Source: an uncultured Fidelibacterota bacterium
GTDB lineage: Bacteria > Fidelibacterota > Marinisomatia > Marinisomatales > UBA1611
Assembly (NCBI GenBank): GCA_913043235.1
Contig: CAJWLO010000020.1
Location: 1 to 50,270 of the forward strand
Length of the DNA stretch: 50,270 bases
Direction: 5' to 3'
This document shows, one piece after another, positions 45,960 to 50,270 of this stretch. Each line of letters starts with the position of its first letter. Position 1 is the first letter of the stretch. A program made the translations under genes and the position numbers. The notes beneath the pieces are model-generated. The model saw only the letters and a list, made by a program, of their open reading frames with translations. It had not been told where the DNA came from and ran no database searches.

Positions 45960-47183
45960 GTGCTAAGATTAACGACAGTAATTAAATATTATCTTCTTTC
46001 CTTTTTATTGATTGATGCTATCAGCGGTTTTATCAGAATCTATTTAGGTATTTCAAATCCAATATTCAATATCGGCTATTGGATTCGGGGGCCTATTTTG
46101 GTACTATTTTTTTTATTTTATATCTATCAAATAAAAAAACAGACAATGTTTATGGATGAGCTACTGGTAATTATACTATTCTTTTATTTTTGTTTTAATA
46201 CCTTATTTAATTATTTGATTTACCCATCTCCAAGAATATTGATTGAAAATCTGCCTTATCTCCTTCGTCAGCAATTTTTACTTTTCTTATTTGTGTTTAT
46301 TAAAAATAGAATGGATATTAATAAATCTTTCACCAGTAAAGTGATTAATTACAACTTTATGGTATTCGTTTTGAGCATCTTCATTGGATATGTATTCGGT
46401 TTTGGTCTTGAATCTTATAGGTTCAGTGGAACATCAAAAGGCATGTTTCAAGGGGGAAATCCGGTTTCTATTCTAAATTTGATATTTTTTTCTTATTTCA
46501 TTCTGGACGGGGCTTTACGAAAAAAAATTATTCCTGTATTACTTACAATTTTTAACGGTTTTGTTATTGCATCAAAAAGTATATTTGGATTTATCATCCC
46601 TATTTATTTTGCCCTGAGGCGCAGAGCGCTCAGTTTGAACAAATTGATTTTCTATAATGCATTCATTCTAATAATGATTTTTTCATTTTCATTCCTTACA
46701 AATATAGCTATCGAAGCTTATGAAGCCAGGTTTGGATTGAATATTAATAAATCCATAGCCGCTGCTGAGAAAGTAGGTGGTCTCTATAATAATGCAATGA
46801 TGAATAGAATTGCTTCTTTAAACTTCAGGAGATATGCATCTCTGAACGAACAAATGGAAGAATCATTTTCTCATTTCAATACTTTTTTGCTGGGTAAAGG
46901 TCTTGCAGGCCAGAATATATTTTGGGAAAAGCGTGGTGAATTCTGGTTTAAAAATTCATCAATGGACTTCTTCGATTTTTTTTTCAAATATGGTCTCATT
47001 GGAATAATATTATTGATTATCCTATTACTAAGAAATATTCAACCAGCAATAAAAAATTCTCTTACAAGGGACAAAGTCGTAATAGCTCTGTTCTTCCTTT
47101 ACAGTTTTTTTGGAGGTCATGTGATCGATTCTGTCACCTCGGGTTCGCTTTTTTATTATTATTTGGCAATAATAAAATCTTAA
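45960..47183 (+). CDS. Putative O-antigen/polysaccharide polymerase, Wzy-like
   Basis: This 407-residue hydrophobic protein has about 10-11 helices and a large loop (about residues 245-340) before the last helices. This layout is typical of Wzy polymerases and WaaL-type ligases. Sequence conservation in this class is low, so the call rests on topology and operon position. Translation probably starts at GTG 45960. A short segment FQGGNPVSILNLIFF in the middle is reminiscent of the family. Its AT-rich sequence differs from the housekeeping genes. Confidence 0.75.
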   Translation: MLRLTTVIKYYLLSFLLIDAISGFIRIYLGISNPIFNIGYWIRGPILVLFFLFYIYQIKKQTMFMDELLVIILFFYFCFNTLFNYLIYPSPRILIENLPYLLRQQFLLFLFVFIKNRMDINKSFTSKVINYNFMVFVLSIFIGYVFGFGLESYRFSGTSKGMFQGGNPVSILNLIFFSYFILDGALRKKIIPVLLTIFNGFVIASKSIFGFIIPIYFALRRRALSLNKLIFYNAFILIMIFSFSFLTNIAIEAYEARFGLNINKSIAAAEKVGGLYNNAMMNRIASLNFRRYASLNEQMEESFSHFNTFLLGKGLAGQNIFWEKRGEFWFKNSSMDFFDFFFKYGLIGIILLIILLLRNIQPAIKNSLTRDKVVIALFFLYSFFGGHVIDSVTSGSLFYYYLAIIKS

Positions 47184-47184
47184 T

Positions 47185-48093
47185 ATGAAAGTATTAATCT
47201 GCGCCAGCGGTAATGCTGGCCGGCTAAGCCCCTTTGTTCAAGAACAGGCTGAAAGTTTGGAAAAGCTGGGCATCAAGATTGATTATTTTTTAATCATTGG
47301 GAATGGGATACTTGGGTACTTAAAAAATTATCCATTGCTTATTCGAAAAATTAAATTAGGAAAATATGACTTGATCCATGCTCATTATGGACTATCAGGG
47401 TTGCTAGCAACTTTACAAAAACGAATCCCAGTAATTATTACATTTCATGGCACCGATATAAATAATAATAAAAATATACCATTTTCACTACTTGCATCAA
47501 GATTATCTCAGGATAATATCTTTGTACATGATAGTCTGCCTAAAAAATTGAAATTATCTGGGAAAAATTTTCATATTATATCTTGCGGTGTCAATCTTGA
47601 TATTTTTTCTCCTATGAATAAAATAATTGCAAGAGATAAACTTGGCTGGGATGAAAAGAAAAATTATATATTATTTTCGTCCCAATTTAATAATCCTATT
47701 AAAAATGCTTCTTTGGCAAAATCAGCATTAGAAAGTATTGATCTTGAAATTGAATTGATTGAATTAAAAGGATATCAAAAGAGAGATATTCGTATCCTAA
47801 TGAATGCAGTTGACCTGCTTTTGGTAACTTCTTTTTCCGAAACAGGTCCAATTGTGGTAAAAGAGGCACTTGCTTGTAATTGCCCTATAATATCAACAGA
47901 TATTGGTGATGTCAAATCGATAATACAAAAAATTGATAATTGTTTTATTTCATCTTACAATCCGATCGAAATAGGAAAAATAATAAAACAAATATTAGCT
48001 TCGAATCTTCGCTCTAATGGAAGGGGATTTATGAATTCTTATCGATTAGATAAAATTGCCAACAAAATAAAAAAAGTTTATGAAAATATTTAA
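47185..48093 (+). CDS. Glycosyltransferase family 4 protein
   Basis: This is a 302-residue GT-B type retaining glycosyltransferase. The N-terminal domain has PFVQEQAESLEKLGI and DLIHAHYGLSGLLA, followed by ITFHGTDI. The C-terminal nucleotide-sugar domain has the E-x7-E-type segment SETGPIVVKEALACNCPII. It is somewhat shorter than the usual 350-400 residues. The sugar donor and acceptor are unknown. It is one base after the polymerase gene. Confidence 0.9.
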   Translation: MKVLICASGNAGRLSPFVQEQAESLEKLGIKIDYFLIIGNGILGYLKNYPLLIRKIKLGKYDLIHAHYGLSGLLATLQKRIPVIITFHGTDINNNKNIPFSLLASRLSQDNIFVHDSLPKKLKLSGKNFHIISCGVNLDIFSPMNKIIARDKLGWDEKKNYILFSSQFNNPIKNASLAKSALESIDLEIELIELKGYQKRDIRILMNAVDLLLVTSFSETGPIVVKEALACNCPIISTDIGDVKSIIQKIDNCFISSYNPIEIGKIIKQILASNLRSNGRGFMNSYRLDKIANKIKKVYENI

Positions 48094-48138
48094 ATAGATG
48101 ATATTGAAAAAATTTTCATCAGTGATAAATTGGATTCA

Positions 48139-49227
48139 ATGAAAAAAATTTTGTTTTATCTGGGCCATCCTGCTCACGCACATAATTTTGTTTATATTAG
48201 TAAGATATTAAAAGAACATGGACATGCTGTATTCTTCGCAGTTCGTCAAAGAGAGATCTTGGTAGATTTAGTTCAAGATTTTGAATATGACCATGTAATT
48301 ATATATGATGAACGAAAAAGAAATTCTGTCTTTTCAGTAATAAAATCTCTTTTAAAGAGAGAATATGAAATGTTTAAAATAATAAAATGGTTTAAACCAG
48401 ATCTTATGGTAGGTACAGATATTGTGATTACACATTTAGGAAAATTTTTCAATATACCATCTATAATATTATGCGATGATGATAGTTCTGTTGTACCCCT
48501 AATGGCTAACCTGGGCTTTCGTTTTGCATCATCTGTTTTAGCTCCAGATATTTGCAATATTACACCATTTAATTTCAAGAAGATCGGATACAGAGGCCTA
48601 CAAAAATTATCCTATTTACATCCAAATTATTTTTCTCCGGATAAATCATTAATTAATAATGGTTTTGACTTCAAAGAGCGATACTTTATGATTCGATTTG
48701 TTTCACTTTCGGCACATCACGATAATAATGTCAGAGGAATCGATGATAAATTACTAGACTCTATTATTCAATTATTAATTCCCTATGGCAAAGTGTATAT
48801 CTCATCTGAGAGAACTATCCCTGAAAAATACCATAAATTAATTCTTTCTATAAAGCCAAATTTGATACATCAGGCAATGTATTACTCTGATTTATTTATT
48901 AGTGATAGCCAAAGTATGACTATAGAATGTTGTATTCTGGGAACACCATCAATCCGGTATAACGATTTTGTCGGGCGTATAAGTGTTCTGGAGGAACTTC
49001 AATATAAATACAAATTAACATTTGGTATCTCTCCAGACAAACCGGATGAATTATTGAATAAAATCGAAGAATTAGCCAAATTTCCTAACATTAAAAAAGA
49101 ATGGAAAAAACGAAAAGAAAAAATGCTTAAAAACATGATTGATGTTACTTCTTTCATTACTAACGTTATCGAAAATTTTCCATCCAAGATAAAGCAATCA
49201 GAAGAAATTAATAAAAACTCCAAATGA
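48139..49227 (+). CDS. DUF354-family GT-B-like protein
   Basis: This 362-residue protein of the DUF354 family resembles UDP-GlcNAc 2-epimerases and GT-B glycosyltransferases. The N-terminus KILFYLGHPAHAHNFVYISK, the following GHAVFFAVRQRE, and ISDSQSMTIECCILGTPSIR in the C-terminal half are characteristic. The frame is open from a TTG at 48130, but ATG 48139 gives the expected N-terminus. Its stop overlaps the wecB start by four bases (ATGA), suggesting both act on the same UDP-sugar. Precise activity is unknown. Confidence 0.85.
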   Translation: MKKILFYLGHPAHAHNFVYISKILKEHGHAVFFAVRQREILVDLVQDFEYDHVIIYDERKRNSVFSVIKSLLKREYEMFKIIKWFKPDLMVGTDIVITHLGKFFNIPSIILCDDDSSVVPLMANLGFRFASSVLAPDICNITPFNFKKIGYRGLQKLSYLHPNYFSPDKSLINNGFDFKERYFMIRFVSLSAHHDNNVRGIDDKLLDSIIQLLIPYGKVYISSERTIPEKYHKLILSIKPNLIHQAMYYSDLFISDSQSMTIECCILGTPSIRYNDFVGRISVLEELQYKYKLTFGISPDKPDELLNKIEELAKFPNIKKEWKKRKEKMLKNMIDVTSFITNVIENFPSKIKQSEEINKNSK

Positions 49228-50270
49228 AGATTATATCAGTAGTAGGAGCACGACCACAGTTTATTAAGCTGGCAATATTATCAAAAACATTGCGGGAAGA
49301 AAGACATAATGAGATAATAATCCATACAGGGCAGCATTATGATGAAAATATGTCGAAATGTTTTTTCGATGAAATGCGTATCGCTAAACCAGACTATAAC
49401 TTAAACATAGGGTCCGGTTCACATGGAAAACAGACAGCTGAAATGCTTATTGGGTTAGAGGATATTTTCGTGCATCAGAAACCAAAAATTATAATAACCT
49501 TTGGAGATACAAACACAACCTTGGCGACTGCTCTGGCTGCTACAAAATTAAAAATACCAGTTGCCCATATTGAAGCAGGTTTGCGTAGTCATAACCGTCA
49601 GATGCCAGAAGAAATAAACAGAATATTAACCGATCATATTTCTGATTTCTTATTTGCTCCAACTTCAAATGCATTGAAAAATTTAAAATTAGAAAATTTG
49701 CATAGACAATCATTCATGACTGGTGATATAATGTATGACTCCCTATTGTATTACAGCAAAATAGCCGAACAAAAATCGACAGTTTTAAATGACCTTAGAT
49801 TAAAACAAAAAGATTATATACTATTGACACTCCACCGTCCCTATAATGTAGATAATTTACATAAACTCCAAAATATATTTTCCGCATTAAAACAAACAAA
49901 AAAAATTATTGTATTACCTCTGCACCCACGGACCAGTAAAATTATTGAAAGTACAAATACTATCATTCCAGAAAATATTTTTATTATTAAACCATTAGGG
50001 TATTTAGACTTTATTATCCTACAAAAAAATTCGGAAAAAATAATCACAGATTCTGGAGGCGTCCAAAAAGAAGCTTACATGAATGGAATTCCATGTATTA
50101 CGGTGCGACCTGAAACAGAGTGGGTAGAGACAGTTAAAGCAGGTTGGAATGTATTGGTTGGTGATAAAATGGACCAATTGATAGAAAACTGTTTAAGTTT
50201 TAATCCTTATCATAATCGACCTCAATATTTTGGTGATGGGAAAAGTGCAAAAAAAATTATTTCCATACTG
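49224..50270 (+). CDS. wecB: UDP-N-acetylglucosamine 2-epimerase, non-hydrolysing (partial)
   Basis: 349 codons are visible from ATG 49224 and the gene runs off the right edge, probably missing only 10-30 residues. The enzyme interconverts UDP-GlcNAc and UDP-ManNAc. VVGARPQFIKLA, HTGQHYDENMS, FGDTNTTLATALAATK, HIEAGLRSHNRQMPEEINR and DSGGVQKEAYMNGIPCIT include the family active-site residues. It makes a ManNAc-derived sugar likely in the exported polysaccharide, if the epimerase is active. Confidence 0.95.
   Translation, partial: MKIISVVGARPQFIKLAILSKTLREERHNEIIIHTGQHYDENMSKCFFDEMRIAKPDYNLNIGSGSHGKQTAEMLIGLEDIFVHQKPKIIITFGDTNTTLATALAATKLKIPVAHIEAGLRSHNRQMPEEINRILTDHISDFLFAPTSNALKNLKLENLHRQSFMTGDIMYDSLLYYSKIAEQKSTVLNDLRLKQKDYILLTLHRPYNVDNLHKLQNIFSALKQTKKIIVLPLHPRTSKIIESTNTIIPENIFIIKPLGYLDFIILQKNSEKIITDSGGVQKEAYMNGIPCITVRPETEWVETVKAGWNVLVGDKMDQLIENCLSFNPYHNRPQYFGDGKSAKKIISIL

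Noticed and set aside
1..50270. CRISPR arrays, insertion sequences, phage genes, tRNA or rRNA genes
   Set aside because: No direct repeat arrays, transposase motifs or cloverleaf/rRNA sequences were recognised when reading the window.

Overview
This window looks like a chromosome segment from an uncultured, probably marine, low-GC Gram-negative bacterium of the FCB group. A Marinimicrobia (SAR406)-like organism fits best, but that is inference from gene content rather than from a marker tree. The clues are a Na+-NQR, an NhaD antiporter, a complex I that lacks its NADH module, a 31-aa AURKAIP1/COX24-type ribosomal-like protein of the kind seen in Bacteroidota, System II cytochrome c maturation, lipoproteins and a Wza/Wzx/Wzy surface polysaccharide locus. 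Genes are very tightly packed. There are no CRISPR arrays, insertion sequences, rRNAs or recognisable tRNAs.

Region 1 (1-2952, minus strand): cytochrome c biogenesis. A lipoprotein, a ResB-like protein and a CcsA-like protein (cut by the window edge) are joined by overlapping stop and start codons. Region 2 (3114-12345, minus strand): central and cofactor metabolism. It holds a B12-dependent acyl-CoA mutase whose substrate-pocket residues are those of isobutyryl-CoA mutase rather than methylmalonyl-CoA mutase, a CstA transporter, Dxs, the PdxS/PdxT PLP synthase, IspH, an NrnA-type DHH phosphodiesterase and a PduO-type cobalamin adenosyltransferase that could supply the mutase with AdoCbl.

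Region 3 (12345-31185): respiratory sodium and proton energetics. NhaD is followed by nqrM on the opposite strand. Then comes a co-directional run of 18 genes, transcribed right to left: nuoABCDHIJKLMN (no nuoE, nuoF or nuoG), nqrABCDEF and apbE. NqrA starts only 25 bp after nuoN ends, so one very long transcript is possible. ApbE (FMN transferase) and NqrM (maturation factor) complete the NQR assembly set.

Region 4 (31328-34200, plus strand): proline dehydrogenase, a CoA-binding-fold protein, a MOT1-type molybdate/sulfate transporter and a SnoaL-like protein. A decayed gene remnant follows (about 34262-34532). Region 5 (34538-41431, minus strand): housekeeping genes. These are NAD kinase, exonuclease VII (XseB, XseA), the 31-aa ribosomal-like protein, an HU-type protein, an MltD-like transglycosylase with three LysM repeats, a PlsC acyltransferase and seryl-tRNA synthetase.

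Region 6 (41719-50270, plus strand): a surface polysaccharide operon with a Wza-like export protein, a Wzz-like protein carrying an N-terminal winged helix, a Wzx flippase, a Wzy-like polymerase, a GT4 glycosyltransferase, a DUF354 protein and WecB (cut by the right edge). The strongest leads for follow-up are the winged-helix-Wzz fusion, the isobutyryl-CoA mutase signature, the nuo-nqr superoperon without NADH-module genes, and the hairpin in the apbE leader.
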